NCBI GenBank assembly: GCA_964407825.1
Contig: CAYOXD010000008.1
Location: forward strand, 1 to 51,929
DNA length: 51,929 nt
Direction: 5' to 3'
Source of the DNA: CAYOXD01 sp964407825
GTDB taxonomy: Bacteria > Desulfobacterota > Desulfobacteria > Desulfobacterales > JAFDDL01
Shown here: one piece after another, positions 1 to 9,322 of the stretch
How positions within the stretch are numbered: the stretch's first letter is position 1
Layout of the letters: each line of letters opens with the position of its first letter
The notes under the pieces: generated by a model
Told to the model about the DNA's origin: nothing
The model's input: the letters and a program-made list of their open reading frames with translations, nothing else
Database searches by the model: none
Program-made: the position numbers and the translations under genes

Positions 1-55
1 ACGGTGAACTGTGAGGGGTGGTTGGGGCGTTAACTTTTAAACAGAATCGTGAGCG
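1..55. other. Window edge upstream of mraY
   Basis: These 55 bases precede mraY. In other dcw clusters murF normally sits here, so they may hold its last codons. All three forward frames reach a stop within the first 33 bases, and too little is left to recognise a protein. Confidence 0.3.
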
Positions 56-1135
56 ATGCTTTATCATCTACTATATCCGCTGCATACCAGCATTTCGGCC
101 TTCAACGTCTTTCGGTATATCACCTTTCGGACCATCTATGCGGCGTTGACGGCCTTTCTCATCTGCTTCTTGCTAGGGCCCTGGGTTATCGAAAGGCTCG
201 CTCGGATGCAGGTGGGGCAATATATCCGGGAGGATGGACCGAAAGGCCACCTTCTTAAGGCGGGCACGCCCACCATGGGGGGGCTGCTCATTATCTTCTC
301 CGTGTGCGTCTCAACCCTCCTGTGGGCCCGCCTGGATATTGCCTATGTCTGGCTCGCGCTGCTGGCCACCACCGGAACGGCAGCCATCGGATTTCTGGAT
401 GATTATCTCAAGCAGGTGAAGAAGCACAGCGGCGGGCTCAGTGCCCGGGGGAAATTCACCCTCCAGAGCATCGTGGCACTGACCGTGGGCATCCTGGTGG
501 TCCTGGTGCCGGATTTTTCAACCCAGGTGACCGTGCCCTTTTTAAAAACCTTCTCGCCGGATATCGGGTGGGGGTATGCCTTGTTTGCCACGCTGATCAT
601 CGTGGGCACCGCCAACGCCGTCAATCTGACGGACGGGTTGGACGGTCTGGCCATCGGCCCCGTCATCATCGCATCGGCAACCTACATGATCTTCGCTTAC
701 CTGGCCGGGCATGCGCAACTGGCCGGTTACCTGCAGATTACCCACGTGCCCGGAAGCGGGGAGATTGCGGTGTTTTGCGGTGCACTGGCAGGGGCGGGCA
801 TGGGCTTTTTATGGTTCAACGCCTATCCGGCCCAGGTGTTCATGGGGGATGTGGGCTCCCTGCCCCTCGGCGCTGCCCTTGGTACCGTGGCTGTCATCAC
901 CAAACAGGAGATCCTCCTGGTGGTGGTGGGGGGGCTCTTTGTGATCGAGGCCCTGTCCGTGATCTTTCAAGTGGGTTTTTTCAAGATGACCCGGGGGCGC
1001 CGGTTCTTTCGTATGGCACCCCTTCACCACCATTTCGAATTGAAGGGATGGGCCGAGCCCAAGGTGATCGTTCGCTTCTGGATTATCGCCATTGCCCTTG
1101 CCCTGTTGTCCCTGAGTACCTTGAAGTTGAGGTGA
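56..1135 (+). CDS. mraY: Phospho-N-acetylmuramoyl-pentapeptide-transferase MraY
   Basis: MraY transfers phospho-MurNAc-pentapeptide from UDP to undecaprenyl phosphate and so forms lipid I at the inner membrane. The 359-residue length is typical. The protein is strongly hydrophobic with about ten membrane spans. Family motifs are intact: TPTMGG at 71-76, the aspartate pair D115-D116 in FLDDYLK, NLTDGLDGL at 190-198, MGDVGS at 263-268 and the HHH triad at 324-326. The N-terminus (MLYHLLYPL) matches the usual family start, which supports this ATG. The stop overlaps the murD start by one base (TGATG), so the two are probably translationally coupled. It is the first complete gene of the dcw cluster in the window. 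Confidence 0.97.
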   Translation: MLYHLLYPLHTSISAFNVFRYITFRTIYAALTAFLICFLLGPWVIERLARMQVGQYIREDGPKGHLLKAGTPTMGGLLIIFSVCVSTLLWARLDIAYVWLALLATTGTAAIGFLDDYLKQVKKHSGGLSARGKFTLQSIVALTVGILVVLVPDFSTQVTVPFLKTFSPDIGWGYALFATLIIVGTANAVNLTDGLDGLAIGPVIIASATYMIFAYLAGHAQLAGYLQITHVPGSGEIAVFCGALAGAGMGFLWFNAYPAQVFMGDVGSLPLGAALGTVAVITKQEILLVVVGGLFVIEALSVIFQVGFFKMTRGRRFFRMAPLHHHFELKGWAEPKVIVRFWIIAIALALLSLSTLKLR

Positions 1136-2532
1136 TGGAATCCATGAGCGAACTGGCGGCCATAAACGGAGCGATTCCCCCCTACCCGATCAGGGGGAGG
1201 CGGGTGACGGTGGTGGGGTTCGGCCAGTCCGGGGCCTCCGCAGCCAGGGCTCTGGCCCTTGGAGGGGCTCACGTGACCCTCAGCGATGCCTCGGAGTGCC
1301 CGGCGGCAAGGGAGCGGATGAGCGAATTGCAAGGGCTGGGGGTCCGGATGGCGCTGGGGGGGCACCACCCCGGGGCTTTTGAAGGAGCCGGCCTGATCGT
1401 GGTGAGCCCTGGCGTGCCCGAGACCCTTGCGCCCCTCCGGGCGGCCCGGGATCGGGGGATTCCCCTCATCGGCGAGGTGGAGCTGGCCGCCTCCCTGATC
1501 ACGGTCCCCATCCTGGCGGTCACCGGGACCAACGGCAAGACCACCACCACAAGCCTCCTGGCGCATATCCTGAAAAGCGCGGGGCGCCGTGTGTTCGTGG
1601 GGGGCAATATCGGAACGCCCCTGGTGGAGGCGGCGACCGTGACCGGCGGAATGGATGCCGTTGTGGCGGAAATCAGCAGCTTTCAGCTCGATACCACGCA
1701 TCTGTTCCGTCCGGCGGTGAGTGTGCTGCTGAATATTACTGAAGACCACCTGGACCGGTATGCGGACATGGCGGCCTACGCGGCCTCGAAGGCCCGGATA
1801 TTTCACAACCAGTTGGAAAAGGACATCGCCGTGGTCAACGGGGACGATACCCTCTCTCGTAGCGTCAGCCAGGGGATCCGTCCCCGCAGATGGCTCTATG
1901 GCTCCGAAGCGGCGTCCGACGAAGGGGCCGTCCTGGAAGGACTGGTGCTGGCGCTGAACACCCCGGGCCGGCGGGGGCAACAAATCGATTTGTCCGGTCT
2001 TCAGCTTCCCGGGCGGCACAACCTGGAAAACGCCGCCGCTGCCTGCCTGGCCGCCGTGGCCTTCGGTGTCGCGCCGGCGGATGTGGAGGCATCCCTTTCC
2101 GGGTTCGAGGGGCTCGCCCATCGGATGCGCCCCGTCGGTACCATCGGCCAGGTCCTTTTTGTCAACGATTCCAAGGCAACCAACGTGGATGCCGTTCAGC
2201 GTGCCATCGAGGCCTTCGACCGTCCCCTGGTGCTCATCATGGGGGGCCGTGACAAGGGCGGTGTCTTTGAACGGCTGGTCGGACCGGTGAAACGCCGGGT
2301 AAGGACCCTGATCCTGCTGGGAGAGGCCGGGGAGGTCATTGGCCGTGCCCTGGGGCGGATCGTACCGGCACGGGTGGCAAGGGATATGGACGATGCCGTG
2401 GAAATGGCCCTGGCGGCCGCTTTGCCGGGGGACACGGTGCTGCTCTCCCCGGGATGTGCCAGCTTCGATATGTTTACGAGCTATAAACACCGGGGGGACT
2501 GCTTCATCGAGGCTGTTCGCAAACGGATGTGA
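1135..2532 (+). CDS. murD: UDP-N-acetylmuramoylalanine--D-glutamate ligase MurD
   Basis: MurD adds D-glutamate to UDP-MurNAc-L-Ala in the cytoplasm using ATP. The protein is 465 residues, near the family norm. An N-terminal nucleotide-binding motif (VVGFGQSG, about 26-33) is followed by the Mur-ligase P-loop GTNGKTTT at 131-138. Further family features are the ITEDHLDRY segment, the NLENAAAA segment and a C-terminal domain ending in SYKHRGDCF. The reading frame stays open upstream inside mraY. I placed the start at the ATG that overlaps the mraY stop, and GTG 1132 or ATG 1144 are alternatives. Position in the cluster agrees with the canonical order mraY-murD-ftsW. Confidence 0.96.
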   Translation: MESMSELAAINGAIPPYPIRGRRVTVVGFGQSGASAARALALGGAHVTLSDASECPAARERMSELQGLGVRMALGGHHPGAFEGAGLIVVSPGVPETLAPLRAARDRGIPLIGEVELAASLITVPILAVTGTNGKTTTTSLLAHILKSAGRRVFVGGNIGTPLVEAATVTGGMDAVVAEISSFQLDTTHLFRPAVSVLLNITEDHLDRYADMAAYAASKARIFHNQLEKDIAVVNGDDTLSRSVSQGIRPRRWLYGSEAASDEGAVLEGLVLALNTPGRRGQQIDLSGLQLPGRHNLENAAAACLAAVAFGVAPADVEASLSGFEGLAHRMRPVGTIGQVLFVNDSKATNVDAVQRAIEAFDRPLVLIMGGRDKGGVFERLVGPVKRRVRTLILLGEAGEVIGRALGRIVPARVARDMDDAVEMALAAALPGDTVLLSPGCASFDMFTSYKHRGDCFIEAVRKRM

Positions 2533-2550
2533 GGGAGGATCAGGAAACCC

Positions 2551-3681
2551 ATGGCCGATGGACAACCGGATAAGGTCAAAGGGAGCGCAATGGCGCCTGC
2601 GTACGACGCCTGGCTTCTGTTCCCGGTGCTTTTCCTGGTGGGGATCGGCGTGGTGATGGTCTACAGCGCCAGCTCGGCCGTGGCGCTCAAGAGTTACGGT
2701 ACAGACCGTTTCTTTTTGGACCGGCAGGCGGTCTTTTCCCTTGTGGGGATCCTGGCGTTGGTCATATGCCGGCGGATTCCTACCTGGCTCCTGCAGCGCC
2801 TGGCCTACCCCTTGTTGATCTTCGCCGTATGTTTACTGTCGGTGGTGCTGATCCACGGTTTCGGGTGGCGGGCAGGGGGGGCGACCCGCTGGCTCCACGT
2901 GGGCGAATTCAGCTTTCAGCCATCGGCGTTGGCCAGGTTCGCCCTTGTGATCTACCTGGCCTATTCCCTGTCCAAAAAGAAGGAGCGGCTGGGGAGCTTT
3001 TCCATCGGGGTGGTTCCCCATATTCTGGTGCTGGGCGTTCTGTGCTGCCTCATCGCCCTGCAGCCGGATTTCGGTTCGGTATTGATCCTGTGCAGCCTGA
3101 CCTGGATCATGCTCTTTGTGGGGGGGGTTCGCCTGCGACACCTGCTGGCGCCCCTACTGGCGGCGGTTCCCCTGATGACCTGGTTCCTCCTGATGGCCCC
3201 CTATCGGGTCAGACGCCTGATGAGCTTCATGAATCCCTGGCAATACAACCAGGATGCTGGGTACCAGGTGGTTCATTCACTGATGGCCTTCGGCAGCGGC
3301 GGCCTGTGGGGAGTGGGACTGGGGCGGGGATACCAGAAGCTGTTTTATCTGCCCGAGCCCCACACGGATTTTATCTTTTCGGTGATCGGCGAGGAGTTGG
3401 GATTGGTTGGGGTGCTCCTTATTCTGGGACTCTATTGCCTTGTCTTGTGGCGGGGGATCTCCATCGCCAGGCACGCCAGGGATCCCTTCGGCGCCCTGGT
3501 CGCCTTGGGGCTGACGACGGCTCTCGGACTTCAGGTGGGGATCAATATGGGCGTTACGTTGGGACTTCTGCCCACCAAGGGGCTGACCTTGCCGTTTTTG
3601 AGCTATGGGGGCACCTCTCTGGTGATGAACATGGCGGCTGTCGGGATTCTGATGCGAGTGGGAGCCGGGAAAGCTCGATGA
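2551..3681 (+). CDS. ftsW: Peptidoglycan glycosyltransferase / division protein FtsW
   Basis: FtsW is a SEDS-family lipid II polymerase that works with a class B penicillin-binding protein at the septum. The protein is 376 residues with a short cytoplasmic N-terminus and about ten hydrophobic segments. SEDS hallmarks include VMVYSASS near residue 35, RWLHVGEFSFQPS (about 111-124), the GLGRGYQKLFYLPEPHTDFIFSV-type loop (about 257-279) and PFLSYGGTSL near the C-terminus. A purine-rich ribosome site (GGGAGG) lies upstream of the ATG. It ends in an ATGA overlap with murG. Its dcw position favours FtsW over the paralogue RodA. Confidence 0.95.
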   Translation: MADGQPDKVKGSAMAPAYDAWLLFPVLFLVGIGVVMVYSASSAVALKSYGTDRFFLDRQAVFSLVGILALVICRRIPTWLLQRLAYPLLIFAVCLLSVVLIHGFGWRAGGATRWLHVGEFSFQPSALARFALVIYLAYSLSKKKERLGSFSIGVVPHILVLGVLCCLIALQPDFGSVLILCSLTWIMLFVGGVRLRHLLAPLLAAVPLMTWFLLMAPYRVRRLMSFMNPWQYNQDAGYQVVHSLMAFGSGGLWGVGLGRGYQKLFYLPEPHTDFIFSVIGEELGLVGVLLILGLYCLVLWRGISIARHARDPFGALVALGLTTALGLQVGINMGVTLGLLPTKGLTLPFLSYGGTSLVMNMAAVGILMRVGAGKAR

Positions 3682-4841
3682 ACGAGATGGACATTCAGCA
3701 TACGCCAGCGGCGAGTGATTCCGATGAGCCCCGGGCGCTTCACGTGGTGGTGGCAGGTGGCGGTACCGGTGGCCATCTCTTTCCCGGCATCGCCTTGGCC
3801 TGGGCCTTTTTGACGAAAAACGCGACGACTCAGGTGCTTTTCATGGGAACGGGAAATTTGATGGAGCAACGGGCTCTGGCGAACACCCCTTTTCCCCTGA
3901 CGGCCGTCACGGCCTCGGGCATCAAGGGAAAGGGGCTCTGGCGTGCGCTCTGGGCGCTTGTGAAGCTGCCTCTGGGAACGCTTAGCGCTATGGTGGGGCT
4001 GCATCAATTCCAGGCGGATCTGGTGGTGGGGGTGGGCGGATACGTTTCCGGTCCGGTGGTGATAGGCGCTTATCTCATGGGCATTCCCATCGTGATCCAG
4101 GAGCAGAACCGCCTGCCGGGGCTGGCGAACCGGGTGCTGGGCCGGCTGGCCGGCCGGATCCATGTCTCCTTTGAGGATACCTTGCCGGTTTTTTCACCCG
4201 AGAAGGTGCGGGTGAGCGGCAACCCGGTACGGCCTGAAATGATCCCCGACGAGGAGCCGGTTTTGCGCGGGGAGACCGTGGTGGGCCCCGACAAAAAGCC
4301 CTTTACCGTCCTGGTGTGCGGTGGCAGCCAGGGGGCCCAGGCCCTCAACCGGGCGGTGATGGATGCCCTGACGCTTCTGCGGGATGCCTCGATCCGGTGG
4401 ATTCACCAGACGGGTCTTGCCGATGAGGCTGCCGTTACCGCGGCTTATGAGGTCCAGGGGGTATCCGGTCGGGTGGCCGCCTTTTATACGGATATGGCCC
4501 GGCAGTACCAGGAGGCGGATCTGGTGGTATGCCGGGCCGGTGCCACCACCGTGGCGGAATTGACCGCCATGGGAAAACCGGCCCTTTTCGTGCCGTACCC
4601 CTTTGCGGCGGATCAGCACCAGATGTTGAATGCCCAGTCCATGGCGGCGGCGGGGGCCGCCGAGGTGATTGTCCAGGAGGAGCTGACCGGCGCTTTCATG
4701 GCCGAGCGCATAGCCTACTATGCCGGCCACCCGGAGGTTCTGGCGGATATGGCGGCCAAGTCCCGGCAGCTCGGACGGCCTGGAGCGGCCGAGGCCATCG
4801 TGACGGATTGTTACCGTTACCTGGAGGAAATAGAGGGATAG
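3678..4841 (+). CDS. murG: UDP-N-acetylglucosamine--undecaprenyl-pyrophosphoryl-MurNAc-pentapeptide GlcNAc transferase MurG
   Basis: MurG converts lipid I to lipid II on the inner face of the membrane. The glycine-rich signature GGGTGGH falls at 27-33, and the C-terminal UDP-GlcNAc site contains CRAGATTVAEL followed by PYPFAADQHQ. The chosen ATG overlaps the ftsW stop (ATGA), giving 387 residues. This is slightly long because of a roughly 20-residue polar N-terminal extension before the first beta strand. The frame is open far upstream inside ftsW, but that part is only a shadow of ftsW. Confidence 0.95.
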   Translation: MNEMDIQHTPAASDSDEPRALHVVVAGGGTGGHLFPGIALAWAFLTKNATTQVLFMGTGNLMEQRALANTPFPLTAVTASGIKGKGLWRALWALVKLPLGTLSAMVGLHQFQADLVVGVGGYVSGPVVIGAYLMGIPIVIQEQNRLPGLANRVLGRLAGRIHVSFEDTLPVFSPEKVRVSGNPVRPEMIPDEEPVLRGETVVGPDKKPFTVLVCGGSQGAQALNRAVMDALTLLRDASIRWIHQTGLADEAAVTAAYEVQGVSGRVAAFYTDMARQYQEADLVVCRAGATTVAELTAMGKPALFVPYPFAADQHQMLNAQSMAAAGAAEVIVQEELTGAFMAERIAYYAGHPEVLADMAAKSRQLGRPGAAEAIVTDCYRYLEEIEG

Positions 4842-4844
4842 CGC

Positions 4845-6257
4845 GTGTACCGAAAAAAGTATCACATCCATTTCGTGGGTATCGGCGGCATCGGCATGAG
4901 CGGCATCGCCGAGCTGCTGCTCAACCTGGGCTACCGGGTCACGGGCTCGGACCTGAGGGAAAGCGAGATTACCCAACGGCTCGTCCAACTGGGGGGGACG
5001 GTGTTTCTGGGGCATGAGGGCTCCCAGGTGACCAACGCGGACGTGGTGGTGACCTCCTCCGCCGTGGGGGCGGAAAATCCCGAGGTGATCCATGCCCGGC
5101 ATGCCGGAATCCCGGTGATTCCCCGGGCGGAGATGCTCTCTGAACTGATGCGGCTCAAGTACAGCATTGCGGTGGCCGGCTCCCACGGCAAAACCACCAC
5201 CACCTCCATCATCGCCGCCATCCTGGCTGGCGGGGGGCTTGATCCCACGGTGGTGATCGGCGGCAAACTGCGCAGCATCGACACCAATGCCCTGCTGGGG
5301 CAGGGCGAATTCATCGTGGCCGAGGCCGATGAAAGCGACGGGTCCTTTTTGAAAATGTCCCCCACCATTGCGGTGGTGACCAATATCGACCGGGAGCATA
5401 TGAACTTCTATTCGGATCTGAAGGCGGTTCAGGAGAGTTTCCTCCAGTTCCTGGACCGGATTCCGTTCTATGGCCGCTCGGTGCTCTGTCTGGACGACGA
5501 GCCGGTGCAGGCGCTGATTCCCCAGATCCAAAAACCCTTTGTCACTTACGGGCTCAGTACCCAGGCGGATTTCCAGGCACGGCACATCAGCTTCGAGGGG
5601 CTCACCAGCCGGTTTCAGGTGATTTGTCGCGGTGAGCGTCTCGGCGAGATGACCCTCAACCTCCCGGGCCAGCACAACGTTTACAACGCCCTTGCCAGCA
5701 TCGCGGTGGGCATGGAGTTGGAGATCCCCTTCCAGGTGATGCGTCGGGCCTTGGAGACCCTGGCCGGCGTCCAGCGGCGAATGGAGGTTAAAGGGGAGTG
5801 CGGCGGCATTTTGGTGGTGGACGATTATGGGCATCATCCCACGGAGATAAAGGCGACCCTCCGGGCCGTCAGGGAGAGCTGGCCGGATCGGCGCAAGGTG
5901 GTGGTGTTCCAGCCCCACCGCCATTCCCGGACCGCGTCGCTGTTCGAGGAATTCGCCCGGGCCTTCTACCACTCGGACGTTCTGATGGTGCTGCCCATTT
6001 ACGCGGCAGGGGAGACGGCCGTCACGGGGGTCGACTCCCAGGGATTGTGTGAGGCCATCCAGGCCCATGGGCACCGGGAAACGCAGTTCGTGGCCGACGA
6101 GGAGGCCGCGGTAACCCTCTTGAAAGAGACCTTGAAACCCAATGACCTGCTCCTGACCTTGGGGGCCGGGAATGTGTGGCGAATCGGCAAGCGCCTGCTG
6201 GATGAACTCCTGGCAGCGTCGGCGCTGAAGACCGGGAAGCCTGACGGAGCCCCATGA
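4845..6257 (+). CDS. murC: UDP-N-acetylmuramate--L-alanine ligase MurC
   Basis: MurC adds L-alanine to UDP-MurNAc, the first step of the peptide stem. The protein is 470 residues. The N-terminal UDP-binding motif GIGGIGMSG is at 12-20, and the ATP-binding P-loop GSHGKTTT is at 112-119. Also visible are EADESDGSF, the NIDREHMNFY region, and DDYGHHPTEI in the C-terminal domain. It starts with GTG three bases after the murG stop, with GGGA upstream. The end overlaps murB by four bases (ATGA). MurC is followed directly by MurB, a common arrangement that pairs consecutive users of UDP-MurNAc intermediates. Confidence 0.96.
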   Translation: MYRKKYHIHFVGIGGIGMSGIAELLLNLGYRVTGSDLRESEITQRLVQLGGTVFLGHEGSQVTNADVVVTSSAVGAENPEVIHARHAGIPVIPRAEMLSELMRLKYSIAVAGSHGKTTTTSIIAAILAGGGLDPTVVIGGKLRSIDTNALLGQGEFIVAEADESDGSFLKMSPTIAVVTNIDREHMNFYSDLKAVQESFLQFLDRIPFYGRSVLCLDDEPVQALIPQIQKPFVTYGLSTQADFQARHISFEGLTSRFQVICRGERLGEMTLNLPGQHNVYNALASIAVGMELEIPFQVMRRALETLAGVQRRMEVKGECGGILVVDDYGHHPTEIKATLRAVRESWPDRRKVVVFQPHRHSRTASLFEEFARAFYHSDVLMVLPIYAAGETAVTGVDSQGLCEAIQAHGHRETQFVADEEAAVTLLKETLKPNDLLLTLGAGNVWRIGKRLLDELLAASALKTGKPDGAP

Positions 6258-7213
6258 CGACCCGACTCCATGCAGCCCATCGGCAGTGGCTGAGACAGTG
6301 CTTTGAAAACCGGGTGCACTTCCATGTGCCCATGGCTTCCCATACCTCTTTTCGTATCGGGGGGGATGCCGAAGCCGTGGTGATTCCCGAAAGCCTGGCG
6401 GAGCTGGCGGCCCTGGTCAGAGGGGCCTGGGACAGGGGGATTGCCTACCGGGTGATGGGTGGCGGCACCAATCTTCTGGTGACCGATGCGGGGATCTCCG
6501 GTCTGGTAATCCTGATGAATCGGTGTCTGGGACATATTGAAAGGGTCGCATCGGATGGGCGAAAAATGACCTTGCGGGTGGGGGCCGGTATACCGCTCAA
6601 ACGGTTCTGCCGCCACTGCATGGACCAGGGACTGGCGGGGATGAACTTCGCCGTGGGCATTCCCGGGACCCTGGGCGGGGCGCTGACCATGAACGCGGGC
6701 ACCGCCGCCGGCTGCATGGCCGACAGGCTCCTTTCCGTGGATCTCCTCGCGGGCAAGGCGGAACCGAGGCGCCTGGGGCGCGAGGCGATCCACGCCGAAC
6801 ATCGGCGGCTCTCCTGGGAGGCGCTGCCCGGTGAGGTGCCCGGGTGGCAGCCGGCGATCATTGTGGAGGCTTCCTTTTCATTGATCCTGGCGGACCGGGC
6901 CGCATTGCGGTCCGAGGCGGCAGAGGTCATGCGGTTGCGTGCGGCATCCCAGCCGCTGGGGGCCCCCAGTGCCGGATGCATCTTTAAGAATCCGGCCCTG
7001 GGGCCCCCCGCCGGGCAATTGATCGAACAGGCCGGCCTCAAGGGAAAGCGCTGCGGCGGGGCTTGCATCTCCGAGCGGCATGCCAACTTCATCGTCAACA
7101 CGGGCGGGGCAACGGCCGCCGATGTGCTTTCCCTTATGGAACGCATCAGGGGGACGGTGTGGGATCGATTTCACATTCAGCTCGAACCGGAGGTGAAAAT
7201 TGTTGGGGACTAA
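6254..7213 (+). CDS. murB: UDP-N-acetylenolpyruvoylglucosamine reductase MurB
   Basis: MurB is the FAD- and NADPH-dependent reductase that makes UDP-MurNAc. The 319-residue protein has the FAD-binding stretch HTSFRIGGDAEAVV (about 30-43) and VMGGGTNLLV. It also has the conserved GIPGTLGGALTMNAG segment and a C-terminal substrate domain with SAGCIFKNP and HANFIVNTGGA. Start and stop are embedded in the cluster: the ATG overlaps murC and the tail overlaps ftsQ by 14 bases. No ddl gene lies between murB and ftsQ, which differs from the E. coli dcw order. Confidence 0.95.
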   Translation: MTTRLHAAHRQWLRQCFENRVHFHVPMASHTSFRIGGDAEAVVIPESLAELAALVRGAWDRGIAYRVMGGGTNLLVTDAGISGLVILMNRCLGHIERVASDGRKMTLRVGAGIPLKRFCRHCMDQGLAGMNFAVGIPGTLGGALTMNAGTAAGCMADRLLSVDLLAGKAEPRRLGREAIHAEHRRLSWEALPGEVPGWQPAIIVEASFSLILADRAALRSEAAEVMRLRAASQPLGAPSAGCIFKNPALGPPAGQLIEQAGLKGKRCGGACISERHANFIVNTGGATAADVLSLMERIRGTVWDRFHIQLEPEVKIVGD

Positions 7214-8057
7214 ACGGGTTCGACCGAACAGGAAGCGCCCCCGAAGCGGAACAGGGGCGAAGGGACGCGGGCGTCGTGGTCTCCGGGGCGCCTTGATGGC
7301 CACGGGCGGTCTTGCAGGGCTTATCTGCCTGAGTTTGTGTTTTGTCCTGGCGTATGACGTGGTCACCCAGTGTGATTTTTTCAAGTCAAGGCAGATCCGA
7401 ATCATCGGCGCTGACCGGCTCTCGAAACCGGAGGTGTTGCGACAGGCCGGCATCGTGCCGCCGGTCAACATCCTGGCCGTCAACCTGAATCTGGTTCGAA
7501 AGCGGCTCCTGCGTCATCCCTGGATTGCGGCGGCAGAGGTGACCCGGGAGCTTCCCAGCACCCTGACCATTCGGATCCGCGAGCAGCACCCCCTGGCCGT
7601 CTTGGATCTCGGGGGCAAGTTTCTTATCAACACCCGGGGGGTGGTGTTCAAAGCCTGGGAGAAGTCAGACCCGGATGATTTGCCCCTGGTTACAGGGCTT
7701 AGCTTTTCGGATATCCGCCTGCCCCATAGCAGCGGCAGTTCCGCGTTCGATGCCGTGATGACCACGTTGGAACTGGGCAGGGAAAAGGGGGCGGTGCTGC
7801 CCGATCGGCAGATCAGCCGCATCCAGGTGGACCCGGATCTGGGCTTGACCCTCTATGTCTCCGGCGGCAGGCGGACGGTGAAACTGGGATACCGGCATCT
7901 GAAGGAAAAATTGAGGATTTTAGGAACCCTGCTGTGTCGATTCGATCAGCAGCCGGGATGGAGAGGATTTACCACCATCGATTTGGCGAATCCCAGGCGT
8001 GTGGTCGTCAACCCCATCAGGCAGAATGATTCGGCCGGTGAATTCAAGGAGGGCTAG
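7200..8057 (+). CDS. ftsQ: Cell division protein FtsQ
   Basis: FtsQ is a bitopic inner-membrane divisome scaffold. The sequence shows a highly basic cytoplasmic tail (about 1-30), one transmembrane helix (about 31-52), then a periplasmic POTRA domain (about 60-130, FKSRQIRIIG through LTIRIREQHPLAVL) and the FtsQ C-terminal beta domain. At 285 residues it is a normal size. The start is inferred as TTG at 7200 (a second TTG follows at 7203), with GGAGGTG about 5 nt upstream. The gene overlaps the end of murB. It stops directly before the ftsA GTG start. Confidence 0.9.
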   Translation: MLGTKRVRPNRKRPRSGTGAKGRGRRGLRGALMATGGLAGLICLSLCFVLAYDVVTQCDFFKSRQIRIIGADRLSKPEVLRQAGIVPPVNILAVNLNLVRKRLLRHPWIAAAEVTRELPSTLTIRIREQHPLAVLDLGGKFLINTRGVVFKAWEKSDPDDLPLVTGLSFSDIRLPHSSGSSAFDAVMTTLELGREKGAVLPDRQISRIQVDPDLGLTLYVSGGRRTVKLGYRHLKEKLRILGTLLCRFDQQPGWRGFTTIDLANPRRVVVNPIRQNDSAGEFKEG

Positions 8058-9284
8058 GTGCAGGCATATGACAACATTGTTGTCGGGCTGGATATAGGCA
8101 CGACTAAAATATGTGCGGTGGTGGGGGAGGTATTGGGCGATGACATCCATATCATCGGCATCGGCACCCACCCCTCCATCGGGCTTCGAAAGGGCGTTGT
8201 GGTGAATATCGAATCCACGGTGGATTCCATTAAAAAAGCCGTGGAGGAGGCCGAGCTGATGGCGGGGTGTGAAATTTCATCGGTCTACGCCGGCATTGCC
8301 GGCGGCCACATCACGGGCTTCAACAGTCGGGGAATTGTAGCGGTCAAGGGATCGGAGGTGACGGCCCACGATGTGGAGCGGGTGACCGATGCGGCCCGGG
8401 CCGTGGCGATCCCCATGGACCGGGAGGTGATCCACGTGCTGCCCCAGGAGTATATCGTGGACGACCAGGCGGGGATTCAAAATCCGGTAGGTATGGCCGG
8501 GGTGCGGCTGGAGGCCAAGATTCACATCGTCACGGGAGCGGTGACATCGGCCCACAACATCGTCAAGTGTGCCAACCGCGCCGGTCTCGATGTGGCCGAT
8601 ATCGTGCTGGAGTCCCTCGCCTCCGGGGAGGCGGTGCTGACGAGCGAGGAAAAGGAGCTGGGAACGGCGCTTCTGGACCTGGGGGGCGGCACCACGGATC
8701 TGGCCATCTTCTCCGACAAGAACATCCGGCACACCTTCGTACTGGCTTTGGGAGGCAACAACCTGACCAACGATATCGCCATCGGCCTCCGCGCGCCCAT
8801 CGCGGAGGCCGAGAAAATTAAGCGCAAGTATGGTGCCTGCGTGGCCAGGCGAATCAGCGGTGATGAGTCCATCGAGGTGCCGGGGATGGGGGGGGGCAAG
8901 CCCCGAAAGCTTCCGCGGCAGATCCTGGGCGAGATCTTGGAGCCGCGCATGGAGGAAATTTTCACCCTTGTCAAGCGGGAGATCTACCGTGCGGGGATGG
9001 AGCCTTTCGTCAACTCCGGCATGGTGGTCACCGGCGGCTCCTCGCTCCTGGAGGGGCTTTGCGAGGTGGCCGAGTCCGTGTTCAACCTGCCGACCCGCTT
9101 GGGAAAGCCCCAGGGAATCAGTGGATTGGTGGATGTGGTCAACAACCCCATGTACGCTACGGGCGTGGGGCTGGTGCTATTCGGTGCCAGGAACCAGGGC
9201 AACAGAAAGTTCAGAATACGGGATTCCAATATTTTCAACCGAGTCATGACGCGCATGAAACGGTGGTTCAAGGATGTCGTTTAA
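8058..9284 (+). CDS. ftsA: Cell division protein FtsA
   Basis: FtsA is the actin-like ATPase that anchors FtsZ filaments to the membrane. The 408-residue protein begins with the phosphate-1 loop VGLDIGTTKICAVVGE. It contains the SHS2/1C subdomain, the phosphate-2 loop LLDLGGGTTDLAIF and an adenosine motif VTGGSSLLEG. The C-terminal end (RVMTRMKRWFKDVV) is an amphipathic, basic helix of the kind used as a membrane-targeting sequence. It starts at GTG immediately after ftsQ, with GGAGGGCTAG overlapping the ftsQ stop. FtsZ follows after 38 bases. Confidence 0.96.
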   Translation: MQAYDNIVVGLDIGTTKICAVVGEVLGDDIHIIGIGTHPSIGLRKGVVVNIESTVDSIKKAVEEAELMAGCEISSVYAGIAGGHITGFNSRGIVAVKGSEVTAHDVERVTDAARAVAIPMDREVIHVLPQEYIVDDQAGIQNPVGMAGVRLEAKIHIVTGAVTSAHNIVKCANRAGLDVADIVLESLASGEAVLTSEEKELGTALLDLGGGTTDLAIFSDKNIRHTFVLALGGNNLTNDIAIGLRAPIAEAEKIKRKYGACVARRISGDESIEVPGMGGGKPRKLPRQILGEILEPRMEEIFTLVKREIYRAGMEPFVNSGMVVTGGSSLLEGLCEVAESVFNLPTRLGKPQGISGLVDVVNNPMYATGVGLVLFGARNQGNRKFRIRDSNIFNRVMTRMKRWFKDVV

Positions 9285-9322
9285 TTGTTGAGGTTAATTT
9301 CATTAAAAGGGGGGCAAAACAC

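Noticed and set aside
1024..2565. Long open frame on the minus strand opposite murD (513 codons)
   Set aside because: Antisense shadow in GC-rich DNA; murD on the plus strand has complete family motifs. The same holds for the 626-codon frame at 4194-6074 opposite murG/murC.
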